A stretch of DNA of 64,000 nucleotides from Bondarzewia mesenterica (lineage: Eukaryota; Basidiomycota; Agaricomycetes; Russulales; Bondarzewiaceae): positions 16,220 through 80,219 of the forward strand of contig SGPL01000091.1 in the NCBI GenBank assembly GCA_004802705.1, read 5' to 3'. Within the stretch, counting starts at the first letter, position 1. Every line of letters begins with the position of its first letter. This document shows, piece by piece, positions 34,227 through 45,203 of the stretch. Under the pieces are notes generated by a model, which was given only the letters and a program-made list of their open reading frames with translations, was not told the origin of the DNA and ran no database searches. The position numbers were made by a program, and so were the translations under genes.

Positions 34227-34809
34227 CACTTGAATGAAGGGAACTGTCGCCTGTCTGTCAAGTTGGGGCTCGGAAAGCTANGATTGCTATGANTCGGTAN
34301 AGCAGATCTTCGAGTGAGTCAAGCGGGAGTACTGGAGCAANATCCGCTGAGGAGATTCAAAGGTGAAATGGCGCCTTTGCCGCGGCATAACTTTTACACG
34401 GCCGCCATGCCCATTTCATATAACGGGACCTGCATTGCATAGAGCTCNANAGTCGTCACTGAGGCCACATNCCTAGNAACGGTGGNNNGCNGNNGGTTGC
34501 AGGGCAAGTAAGTAAATCCTCCGACTCAAGCGAANNACTGTATAAATATAGGCACTACTANGTCTGCAGTTCATTTATTCAACTTTNAANTCATCCGGTC
34601 ACCTGAAAGTAAGCAGACANTTCACGTGATGCGAATTCGACGCGTTGTTTGTGTTTATGCATATGCCTCAAGCATAACGGTACCAGTCAGTTGGTTGCCA
34701 TTAACACTCATTTCGACCCGCCAAGAAAAACAGTTTTAGTAGGCCTCTCTCAGCACTCAATAAGAGATCACTTCCGCCACCACTTTCTTTCTTCCGCTCG
34801 TTCTACACC
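34227..34809. other. Divergent promoter region with N calls
   Basis: It separates the PLP-enzyme start (minus) and the secreted protein start (plus). It holds the sequence TATAAATATA at 34541-34550, a possible TATA element about 260 bp before the plus-strand start. Many N calls near 34440-34500. Confidence 0.35.
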
Positions 34810-35706
34810 ATGACTCGCATCGTTTTCCTGTTTTATATTGCTCTTTACTTTCAATTCTCCTTGGCCGCCACGACTAAACAGGACCGGTCTCACTCTGCCG
34901 CCGAGCTCAAGTACTCAATATCGCACTCGCTCGGGGACAACTACGTCTTTGATGCTCGAGACGGCTGGCAGAGCGTCAACATCACCAACATGAAATATAC
35001 GTATAGTGCTCCCCGCAACATCCAGGACGCGCCTCCGGCCTCAGCCTATGATGACCATGGCTACCATTCTTCTTGGAAAAGGTCGAGCAAGAAATACAAC
35101 AAAACTAAGTGGGTCGCTAAGACAAAGCATGGCTCAAAGGGGTTAGGAAACGCCATCACGAACGCTCTCGAAAGCATATTCAAAGGAATGAAGGGGGTTG
35201 GCCAAGCCGAGCCTGTCACCATAACCTGGTATGCCGACTCTTCTAAGCCCTTTGCGTTATGCGGCGGGCTGATCCAAGGCTCAAGGTATACTGGACACGA
35301 CTTGGAAAATCCCAGCTGCTGGCCTGAGTCAAAATGGGCACCAACAGTTCGTACTTGAATGCATTGCTCGAGTACTAGACATTCATGATCAGCATAATTC
35401 TAGGACGCATCCTTCGCATGCGCACTCACCATGGAAGGATGGCAGTCGAAGCCGCAATGTTTCAGATTTCTCGAGCGTATGTGTTGATCGTTCAGTAATG
35501 ATCAACCGATCCTGATCCATTGCATACTAGTCTGCAACTCGCCGAAAAAATGTGTCTTCGTCCGCGTTGTGGATACCTGCGCTGGGTGCGCAAAGGGTTC
35601 CAAACATGTTGACCTTACGAAGGCTGCGTTCGGCCAACTGGCAGACTTTGACGAAGGCATATTGATGGTGCAGATGAGAATGGCCACAGAGCCTGATGAC
35701 TGGTAA
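34810..35706 (+). CDS. Secreted double-psi beta-barrel (RlpA/barwin-like) protein
   Basis: Exons 34810-35346, 35404-35476 and 35531-35706 encode 261 residues. The N-terminus is a clear signal peptide (MTRIVFLFYIALYFQFSLAA, cleavage near 19-20). After a middle part rich in Ser/Lys/Tyr of about 120 residues comes a C-terminal domain with six Cys (CGGLIQGSRYTGHD, CWPESKW, CALTLEGW-like, CFRFLELC, CVFVRVVDTCAGC) ending in GSKHVDLTKAAFGQLAD. This is the double-psi beta-barrel found in expansin-like, barwin and cerato-type secreted proteins. The VDTCAGC...VDLT pattern is the hallmark. A role in cell-wall or plant/fungal surface interaction is inferred. The uninterrupted frame to 35358 is intron read-through. 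Confidence 0.85.
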
Positions 35707-35904
35707 GCGGTGATCGTAATTCCAAAATCAAGCTGAAAAGCTCATTGTACGTGTAAGGTCTGAGAAGCTTTGGGGTCCCAAGGCCAAATAGTTGAGATGT
35801 CACGCACCAAGACAAACTATGTAGCCATACCATCTGCCTGGAGCAGCCACAAGTGTAGATCAGAGATTTGTGAACGCCTGTATTGCTGTGTAGCTCATGA
35901 CGAA

Positions 35905-38900
35905 TCAGATGTTTACCCTCTTCCTCTTTTTACCCTCAGCGATCCTTGCCCGAACCTTTTCTTCATCCAGCCCTTCCTCCTCATAAAATTGAGCGGTCCG
36001 TTGGGCATCACTTTGGCGTCGAATATACTGCAAAGCTGCAAGGTTGTACCCGATGTTCTGCTTCTGGCGAAGCAGCGCATCACGAAGGTGCTTTCGAAGC
36101 GGGATAAGCGTGGTGCGCATGGCCCGCGTTGCGACGATCTGGTGATGGTGTGTTTTGAGAAGAAAGAACATGATTCTCGAAACGAGTGGGATGTTCCACT
36201 CCTAAACAACAAAAAATAAAATTAGCCACTACATTAGCTCAGCGGGAGTCACTCACCCGTCGNGCCCAGATGTTCAGATAGACCATCAAAGACATGACCT
36301 TGTCGAATGGCAAGACCAGCAAGGCATCTTGCAAAGCCGTGTTCTGTATGCCCGCAACAACCCTCAGCACCCAGGCCTCTGNCTCCAGGTCGTAGGCAGC
36401 CAAGACGGCGTTCCTCGGTGGTGGCTGGACCTTCGCTTGCTNCTCCTCTGATAAGCCCTCCTTTGCCTTCTCATATTCCGCAATGATGGCGCGCTCGGCA
36501 TCAGCAAGATCGAGTGCCTCGCTGATACGTTCGCCTGCCATGAGTGTTTCCGTTGTCTGTTTTGAAACACCCGTCGTCTCGGCCTGGGCNTGNGCTTGGG
36601 TTTCACCTTCCGGGTCTCCGCTTCCTATCGGAAGATCTTCACGATTCATAGTATCAGCAATACCACTTTCGTAAAGTTGTTCGAGTTCGCGTTCCCGCTC
36701 TTCTTCAAGGAAAAGCTGAACGAGACCAGTAAATGAGCGATGATGAAAATGATGGATAGCGTTGGAGACTCACAGGATCATCGAGCTTTTCCCATACCCG
36801 TATTGACTTGTCATGCGAGCCTGTAACCACAAAATTCCCGAAGTTGCTGACGGCCAGTGCCCATACCTCCCCATGGTGTCCCTCAAGTTTTTGGATGTTC
36901 TCGAACTAAATATGTTTTTCGAGTAAGCCAAAAGTCAAGAGAAGATNGGCACCTGACACAGACCTTATCCCCATCCCAGTATTTGACCATTTTATCTTTT
37001 CCAACGGTCCAGAANTAGTGACTCCTCTTCTCGAAGGCGACTTGCATTACACTTTCGTCATGAGCAAATATGGACTTGTGGCAATCACCAAAGTCCAGAC
37101 CCCATATTTTGACGTTCTTGTCCGCTGAACAGGTCACTACAAGCTTGGAATCGCTGGAAATATCCATGGATAGCACTGGCAGCTNTAGATATAAATTCAT
37201 TACTGTTNGAAAAACCCTTGCGTCAGANGAAGAATGCGACGAGACCTGACCTTATGTCCGTATAACGAGAGAAANAATTTGAGGGAATCTTGATAAAATA
37301 CTTTTACGGTCGAGTCTAGNAAGGCAACAGCCAGNAATTTCCCATTNGGACTGTATCTGACGGAGAGCACGTCGTCGGTCATCTTCAAGGTACGGGTGTG
37401 CACGAGCGCCANATTTCTACCCGTATGAGACTGGCGGTATTGGGGTGAATACGCAAAGATGAGAATTGATGGGNAAGAAGGGTGAGTGATCGTATACCTT
37501 ATTTCCTTCAGCGTCTCGCCATTCAAACTCCCAGAACTTAACGTCCTTGTCCGCACTTCCGGTGACAAGCGCCTGCTCATCAGNTCGGATATGCATCGAC
37601 CAGACCGTGCTTGAATGAGCCTTGATNGTCTCGATTAACGACGACGAAGACAGGTCGTAGAGCAGGATCTCTCCAGATTTCGTGCCCACAGCGATCTGCA
37701 CTACAGTTAATACCAATTATGAATGGTAAACCTAGTGCAGGAATTACTTACATGACGATCTCCTGGGAGAAATGTNCTGCAGATGGCATGNCCGCATTCT
37801 AATGTTCGAATGCAAGANGTCGTTTTCANGTTCCAAACCTTCAGCNCACCTAGCTCAATAATCAGTAGGCAGTCGCGCCAGAGAAGTGCAGAACTTACCA
37901 TTTGACGCTGAAGCCAGTAANGTGTCGTCAGAGNTTAGACACAATGTGCGAACNTCTGTCCTATGGCCTGGTAAATCCAAAGAAAACAGCCTGGAAGCTT
38001 CCNGAGGATTTTCTTTTGATTTTGTTGGCTGAGGAATGTTAAAGACTTCCAACGCATTATTCGATAANGACATGAACAACTACNGGCAAGAAACCAATTA
38101 TTATGACTCAGNTTGCATGANAAGGTGAGGTTCACTTGCCTGGGTACCACCTTTGATGACCGTTTCGTCGCTNCCGAAAGANAANGACCGAATTTTCCCG
38201 CTGGCTCGCACCACCAAGTAAGGAGTAAACAAGTCTGGNAGTTCAACAGTTTCGTTATTGTCCGGCTCTTCCTCCTGGTCCACTTTTCTCCCTTTCTCTT
38301 TGGCCTTNTCNTTAGCTCTCCTTTTCCGCCGCGCTTGCTTCTTGCGAATCTCGTCCTCCGTTCGAATGCGGAAAATNTCNACAGATCGGTCATGAGATTG
38401 TACAGCAAGATATGGGAGAGATGGATGGAACGTGATNTGTGAGACGCGATGNTGCGAAGACAGAGGTAGCATTGTGNCTGCGTGGATCGTTTTAGTNACC
38501 TGCAAACCNTGATGAACTGGAGTCACAAAGGAAGACAAATCGAAATTACNAACCTCCCCNGTTTGAGTNTCCTTAAGANCACCTTGAAGCGCTTCATGAT
38601 CAATCTTCCAAGCTTTCAATTCCCCNTCNTTGCTGCCTGTAAAAACCAAGGTCTGCTCTTTATTCATATCCAGCGTCCAGACTTCCCCACGATGGGCCAC
38701 GACCGTCTGTACACAGTGNTGAGTCGANAGATCCCAAAGCTTCAGGAAGGTNTCTTTGGACGAAGTAAGAATAANGCCAGGGTTCCTGGCCGTTGAAGTN
38801 GAAGGCATAGTCTGTTCCAAGGTATNAAGGAANCGGATGGCGGTGATTTGATCACGATGGCCACGTAGTCTGAAAAANACATACATNAGGAAACCAATGG

Positions 38901-39429
38901 GGGTTCACGANGCAGGACATACCTGAAAAGGCCCGCTTCCCCTACCACGTCCCANAAAATCAAGTCCGTGTCCTGCGAGCCTGATGCAAGCCTGGCACCA
39001 CTCTCATCGAATGCAAGGGCCGTGATGGCCTTTTTGTGTCCATTAAAAGTCGCGATGACTGATTCGTTAGACGCGTTCCATAGTCTGATTGAGCCATCAG
39101 CATAACCGACAGCGAACGTGTCTTTTTGAGGGGAANGTGTGATGCATGTTACTTCTGCTCTATGGCCAGTTTCGTGCCACATCGCAAGCTGTGGTANCTT
39201 AGTGACNCATTCTTATGAAAGGAAAGGACCTCACCATCTGGCCTTTCTTTACGTCCCACAAGAGCACATCTTCCAAGGCAGGGACATAGGCTATTTTGCC
39301 ATCGTAGATGGAATTGGAGCTTGGGCTGCAGACAAGACCAAANGCCTGAACGACGTCAAGCACATATATATCTGAGGATGTCTGCTTGCATACCTGTGTT
39401 GGGCCATGTCTCAGGTAACTCTGCACCAT
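35905..39429 (-). CDS. UTP12: U3 snoRNP WD-repeat protein Utp12/Dip2 (WDR3)
   Basis: Twelve exons (39429-39394, 39345-39235, 39188-38923, 38869-38140, 38079-37899, 37849-37752, 37695-37498, 37430-37251, 37182-36964, 36905-36774, 36715-36257, 36201-35905) join in phase to 968 residues, close to the 940-residue family size. Tandem WD40 repeats fill residues 20-680 ([64 protein letters not shown]). A Utp12 domain follows ([18 protein letters not shown], then [24 protein letters not shown]). The protein is part of the UTP-B module of the SSU processome. Intron 38139-38080 begins GCAAGT, a GC-AG intron. Many residues are unknown because of single N. Confidence 0.95.
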
Positions 39430-39603
39430 CTTGGTCTTCTGTCTTTTGCTGAAACCAGGATGGACAAGTTTTGGAAACTGAATNTATTTGTGCGGCTCAC
39501 GTGAGCACATTGCATCCAATTCAATTTTCCCACGGCTGCTAGTATTCTCAGTGCGATATTTGGACTCGGAGCAGGTGAGCCTGCTACACACGGTCCTCGA
39601 GAN

Positions 39604-41438
39604 ATGATGCTCTATCCATCGGCCCCAGAAGCAGCGACCAAATTTCTGANCTTTGTCAACGCATCGCCTACTCCTTTTCATGCTATNCATAACGCTATCT
39701 TGCGCTTGGAGAAGGCAGGTTTCCGCAAGGTCAGTCATTCCTGACTGTTTTAAATGGCGAGTCGCTCATTAATTNCGGCAAAGATAGGTCAGGGAAAAGG
39801 ACGACTGGGAAAAGGAGGTAAAGGCTGGAGGGAAGTACTACTTCACCAGGTAATAATAACTCGGCTTCCAAAGTTTCCGCCTTGCTTATTTGTCGTCGCA
39901 CGTCAGAAATCAGAGCGCTCTCCTGGCCTTTACTGTTCCGCAGAAATGGCAGCCCGGTGCCGGTGTGTCCATCGTAGCAACGCACGTTGACAGCCCAAAT
40001 CTTCGAGTAAGGAGTTTTTGTGCCCAATTGCTTGACACTATTTTCTGAAGAGCCATCCACCAGGTCCGCCCCATCTCNAAACGCACGGGCTCTGGATATC
40101 TCCAAGTTGGGGTCGAGACTTACGGTGGAGGTATCTGGCACTCTTGGTTTGACCGCGACCTTTCTCTGGCAGGTCGTGTTGTAATTGCNAGTAAGAATGA
40201 TGGCTACACACCCAAGCTCATCAAGATCGACAGACCCCTACTACGTGTTCCTACCCTTGCTATTCACTGTGAGTGTGGAAATATATGGCATTTTTGAGCT
40301 ATNCTTATTATCCAAACAGTGGATAGATCTGCTAACGATACCTTCAAGTTCAATCAAGAAACTGAATTCGTCCCTATCCTTGGACTTCTTTCTTCCCAGC
40401 TAAATGCCTCGAAAGAGAGCCAGAGCAGNGACAAGGACAAGTCGAAAGATACAGCGCGTGTACCGGCCTCCAGTATCCAAGCCAATCATCACTCTTCATT
40501 CTTGGGCATGCTTGCCCANGAGTTGCAGGTTCAGCCNGATGAAATCCATGACTTTGAGCTGTCAGTGCCGTGATTTCTCCNTGTTATTATATNACCTCAA
40601 TCAANCATATNCTCAGGCAACTCTATGATACTCAGCCATCCGTCCTNGGTGGTTTGAACAACGAGTTTATCTTCAGNCCNCGATTGGACAACCTTGTCTC
40701 CTCGTAAGTGCACCTACAGTTTCATCATGGACCGNNATCTGACTTTGGNTGGCACTAGTTTNTGTGCTGTTGAAGCGATNTCGCAGACCGTCTCCGCCAA
40801 NTCATTCCCTACACTTGAAGGCAACGTGAATTGCATCGCGCTTTTCAACCANGAAGAAGCTGGAAGNGTGTCCANTTCTGGCGCCGAATCCTCCCTCATC
40901 CCCTCTCTCCTCGAGCGTCTTTCCCCTTCNCCCTCCCTCCTCGCGCAATCAATAGCCAAGTCCTTCCTTATCTCCGCGGACATGGGCCATGCGATCAATC
41001 CAAACTACACAAGTAAGCATGAGGAAAATCACAAACCGTACATGAACGGCGGNATCGTGATCAAGNCGAATGCGAAACAGAGGTATGCGAGCGATGCTAT
41101 TGGGTCATTCATTGTGAAGAAGCTGGTCGAGAGAAAGGGTGGGCAGGTGCAGGAGTACGAGATTAGAAACGACATGTGCGTCATACATTTCCACTCAGCA
41201 AATCCTNGAAACAAATATCTTTCTGATCACAAACACGACAAACAGGGCATGTGGCTCGACGGTGGGACCATTGCTTTCAAAGATTGGCGTGCGGACNGTN
41301 GATGTCGGCAACGCNATGTTGTCCATGCATTCCATTCGGGAGACGGCGGGTGCGCATGATGTTCAAAACGCTATCGACCTTTTCAGCTCGTTCTTTGAAG
41401 GGTTCGCTACCTTGGACGCGGAGTTGACGGTCGATTGA
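39604..41438 (+). CDS. DNPEP: Aspartyl aminopeptidase, M18 family
   Basis: Exons 39604-39729, 39788-39849, 39907-40006, 40064-40268, 40320-40560, 40617-40703, 40759-41175 and 41246-41438 give about 476 residues. This cytosolic zinc peptidase removes N-terminal Asp/Glu and is a vacuole cargo in yeast (Ape4). Visible metal and active-site motifs are [31 protein letters not shown], LFNx[16 protein letters not shown] and CGSTVGPLL, with [10 protein letters not shown] at the end. Two adjacent ATGs at 39604 and 39607 are both possible starts. Single N hide a few residues, including one next to the EEAG motif. It is divergent from Utp12 with only 175 bp between starts. Confidence 0.95.
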
Positions 41439-41679
41439 CTTTAANGAGATNTAGTGCNAGGTAGCCAGACATTTTGTTATCGAAGTGAAGCAAATNCGTT
41501 CATGACAACATCAATACAGAACATAATGATACAACCGTGTAACAAAAGAGGNTAAGTTACTTTTGAGCAGCCTNCATTCCTCGCGGAGGGAATTCAACCG
41601 CCATCATCGAACAGCAACATACTGTACGCCTTAACANGTCCCAACAAGACGTACCCCGAGATGAAAGCTTGNATGGTCA

Positions 41680-42997
41680 TCATCGCCGTGCCCGCTTCTT
41701 CCCTCTCTCTTCCGCGTCCTCGAGATTTGATCGAACATTGGAAGGCCCAGACAGCAGTGTCCGTTTTTTGGCGGTTCGCGAGTAATGTGAAAGTACCCAC
41801 TCGCGCTCAGCTTCTGTCTGCTCGATCGTGCCTTGCCGGATTTCATACGCTGCNGATCCCATTTCAAGGGCATTGAGTGTGAAAANAATTAAANCTGTAA
41901 AGCAGAGAACCACNAAAACGCGCACGTTTAAGCTCGAATCGAGGCCCCACTTCTGCCAATTGAACNTGTTTTGGTGGGATCCTGAGGAACACATGATGGC
42001 TGGGTTGTTTATGCATTCAGCCAGTCAATATGAAGAAAAGCATAGTCATGGATCAAGATACCGCACCGGAATGAGATAAAATCATTTTCCGTTGAAAAAC
42101 GTCATCACGCGCTTGCTATCCTCCTTCGGCACGGGGAACAGGTACTTCAAACAGTCTCGCACTCTCTCACCAAGTTTAGAGCTGAAGTTCTCAAATATGA
42201 GGTGCGGATACTGTTCGGATACGGTGGAGGACTTGTACGATGCGATATCGTGCCGGAGGTTAACGTTGTGAAGAGTGAAATAGAGCGTGGGACCGTGGGG
42301 GAAGTGAGAGACNATCATGGCGTCTTTTCAAAGACGNACAGAGACCGAGAGATATTTTCGATCAATAGGTGCGGGANAGATGATCAGCATACCGCACCTG
42401 GTGTGCCGCGATGTTCATGCAAAACAATCAAATCGGTTATATCNTTGGCCCTGCACGCATCCGCCAGCTCTTTCACAACGTAGTTTCCTCGGTTTATGCG
42501 GTGCGAATTCGGGAACACGAGTCGCATTTCCTGGACACAACCCGTCAGCTCAGCGCCATCACGAAAAGAGGACACCATACCTTAGCAAACTGCAGCAGCT
42601 TCGAGCTAGGGTCCCGCGAGGTTGTGATCACAATCTTGGGATCCAAAATGCCAGCTCTAGAGTACTCGCTGTCGATGTGCGTCGTCGGGTCTGGGACGCG
42701 TCGGTCTCGAGCCTACTGAGCCAGAAAACGCCGGCACTCACCTGTCTGCGCTTCATCAAAAGCTAGATCGTTACCCAGGGTTTGCGCCTCTTTTCTCAAC
42801 TCCGTCGGCAGCGCTTTCCCACTCGCTAGCGCGTCCTTCAGCTGGCGTTTCCGTTCAAAAGTTTGCCGCTCCTGGGCTTCGAGAGATTTGGCGTAGACGT
42901 ATTGGCGCCGCTCGCGAGTTTGTCTGCGCAGCTATTGCGGAATACATACTCAAATCAGTGCAAATGCCATAGTAAGATAAATAGAGCTAATAACCAT
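41680..42997 (-). CDS. IMP4: U3 small nucleolar RNP protein Imp4 (Brix domain)
   Basis: Seven exons: 42997-42995 (ATG only), 42931-42742, 42690-42581, 42530-42398, 42323-42067, 41999-41926 and 41849-41680, 311 residues. The N-terminus [20 protein letters not shown], the Brix core ([72 protein letters not shown]) and [20 protein letters not shown] are diagnostic. Imp4 binds U3 snoRNA with Mpp10 and Imp3. The start-codon-only exon is inferred because the family starts M-L-R-R and intron 42994-42932 delivers CTG CGC in frame. In exon 5 a run of four A (42085-42088 on the plus strand as T) must be three to keep FFNGNDFISFRHH; likely a base-calling error. Confidence 0.9.
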
Positions 42998-43390
42998 GTT
43001 TGCGGATGTCCAGTCTTGAGTGTGAAGGTCATTCAAACTGGCAGTTTACAAGATGAAATCCATGCGAGTTTAGGGTTAGGGTTTTATAAAATGATCGTCC
43101 GCGACACCGGGACCGTCTTTTGAGGCGCGCGCAGCCTCACATCCTAACAACAATCCCATTGAGAGGCTTTGACAGTGCCCAGACTAGATCACTGTGCTTT
43201 ACACCCAGAACGCGACAAAGATGAGAACAGAATGAATAAATCGATTAAAAGGGGCACCATTGTAGCTGAATTATTGACGTGGGTAAGATAAGAACGTCAT
43301 AATAAGGCGGAAAGTGGTAGGAATACACAGAGCTGAGTGGGGGGTAAAAGCACAATAATGATACATGCAAGGTCCGAATTCTTAGAATTC
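42998..43390. other. IMP4 promoter region
   Basis: Between the IMP4 start and the 3' end of the RNR2 paralogue. It holds the telobox/TATA block listed separately. Confidence 0.5.
43069..43093 (-). promoter_or_regulatory. Telobox-like repeat next to a TATA element
   Basis: On the minus strand the order is TATAAAACCCTAACCCTAA, about 75-95 bp upstream of the IMP4 start. AAACCCTAA is the telobox, bound by Myb-like TRF/Tbf1-type factors and enriched at ribosome-biogenesis promoters in several eukaryotes. Two telomere units only, so not a chromosome end. Confidence 0.5.
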
Positions 43391-44701
43391 CTAGAATGCC
43401 TCATCTAGCGTACTGTGAATACATCAGATATAGATAGGCAGCAGATTTTGTGGGGCAAACTCACAATATTCGCGAGTTACTTTTCGTCGGCGTCTGAGAA
43501 TGCGAGACGTGGGCCTTCGAATAATCCGAGACACGCTTTTCGAAGAAGTTGGTCTTTCCCTGCAGCGATATCATTTCCATGAAATCGAAGGGATTTGTGG
43601 AGTGGTAATGTTTAGAGTTGCCGAGGGAGACAAGAAGACGATCGGCGACAAATTCTATGTATTGACGCATCAGGGCAGCGTTCATACCAATCAATCCCAC
43701 AGGGAGAGCATCTGCATTAGCGATCTTGAAGTTAGCACCGTTAGACAGTGAGTGACATGGCCAGATTTACCTGTCAGGAAACCTTGCTCTATCGTCACGG
43801 CCTCGGTGATGATGTTAAGAACGGTTTCATGACTTGGTCGTTTTTTTTAGGTGACTGAACAGGAGGCACGCAAAATCGGTGTGCATCCCCTCATCACGGC
43901 TAATCAGCTCGTTAGAGAAAGTCAAACCAGGCATGAGCCCCCTCTTTTTAAGCCAGAATATCGATGCAAAAGAGCCCGAGAAGAAGATGCCCTCGACGGC
44001 AGCGAAAGCGACAAGCCGCTCCGCGAAGGTAGAACGCCGATCGGATATCCACTTGAGTGCCCAATCAGCTTTCTGCTTGACACAGGGTATGGTCTCCATC
44101 GAGTTGAAGAGAAACTGGCGCTGCTGAGGGTCCGAGACGTAGGTGTCGATGAGCAGCGAATATGTCTCAGAGTGAATGTTTTCCATCATAATCTGGAAGC
44201 CGTAGAAACACCGAGCTTCTGCGGCCTGTACTTCATTCGAAAAGCGCTCAACGAGATTCTCATTGACGATCCCATCGGAAGCTGCGAAGAAAGCAAGGAC
44301 ATGGGAAATGAAGTGACGTTCGTCGTCGTTGAGACTGGTATTCCAGTCAAAGAGGTCTTTGGACATGTCAATTTCTTCGGATGTCCAGAAAGACGCCTCT
44401 GCTTTCTTGTACATGCGCCAGATCTAGCTACAGATATGCATTGATGGGCGGAGTCAGAAAGCTTGGCAACTCACTTCGTGGTATTGAATGGGGAAAAGCA
44501 CAAAGCGTCGTTTTGACGGTATGAGCAAAGGCTCGTCTTCTGTTATATGACTTTTCAATAATGAGGCACAGGGAATCCCATCATGAGCGGCAAACCTTCA
44601 GAATCGTCTGGTGCTGTTGCGGCATTGGTAAGTTGCTTGTCTTGACACGAAACGTGAGAGACGTCAATGCCATTTTTATTTTTCAGAGACATGCTCTGCA
44701 T
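43391..44701 (-). CDS. Ribonucleotide reductase small subunit, divergent paralogue
   Basis: Exons 44701-44596, 44539-44475, 44423-43771, 43711-43465 and 43412-43391 encode about 363 residues. The R2 core is complete: [51 protein letters not shown] (radical Tyr near 145), [17 protein letters not shown] [13 protein letters not shown] and [14 protein letters not shown]. Intron positions and four exon lengths equal those of the RNR2 gene at 45204, so the pair arose by duplication. The N-terminus is shorter (no [10 protein letters not shown] motif). The C-terminal tail reads FTLDEAF instead of FTLDEDF. A run of eight T at 43841-43848 breaks the frame; seven restore [11 protein letters not shown]. 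It looks functional apart from that probable error. Confidence 0.85.
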
Positions 44702-45203
44702 GGCCTAAATTAAGACAATTAATTTGAGTTAATGTCATGGATAGCCAAGTCGCTCACGCTGGGCAAAGACTCGGACAGACCCGATGAAGAATGGCCACTC
44801 ATTTGTTAACAACTTTGCCTCAAGTCCCAAGAGAAAACCCAAAAGAAAACCCAGTGACGGAAGACACGAACTTAAGGCGGCCACACTTACGAAAGCGTAA
44901 TTACCGCGGATCTGAACCCTTGAGCTCGAGATGGGAAGAAGCGTCCAAATAGGGACAAAGGCTGTCAACAAGCCGAGAAGGGCCGACGGGAAAAGTGGCG
45001 GACTGCCCGTTGCCAGCCACAAACGCGTCAACAAGCCACAACAACGCGCCCTTTCACGTTGATATTTCCAAACACGCGTAAAGGCTCATCACCCTTTAAA
45101 AAGCATCGCTTCCTCTTCCGCTCTCTTCGCAGACACCCGTTCATCCCCTCCTCTATACTACTGCGTATCCTCCTTCATCTTCTATCTGCCTTCTTCTTCC
45201 GTG
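44702..45203. promoter_or_regulatory. Shared divergent promoter of the RNR2 pair
   Basis: About 500 bp separate the two start codons. Two exact MluI-type boxes ACGCGT lie at 45023-45028 and 45074-45079 and a near match ACGCGC at 45044; a further ACGCGT sits in intron 1 of RNR2 (45281-45286). MBF (Swi6/Mbp1-type) factors bind ACGCGT in G1/S-regulated fungal genes, RNR genes included. All boxes lie near the RNR2 side. Confidence 0.55.

Noticed and set aside
34810..35358. Secreted protein ending at 35358
   Set aside because: The last codons are intron; splicing at 35347-35403 adds the conserved Cys-rich barrel.
43069..43085. TTAGGG repeats as a telomere
   Set aside because: Only two units, inside a gene-dense region with genes on both sides; better read as a telobox promoter element.
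43851..44444. Long plus-strand ORF of 197 residues
   Set aside because: Exact shadow of the RNR2 paralogue exon on the other strand.
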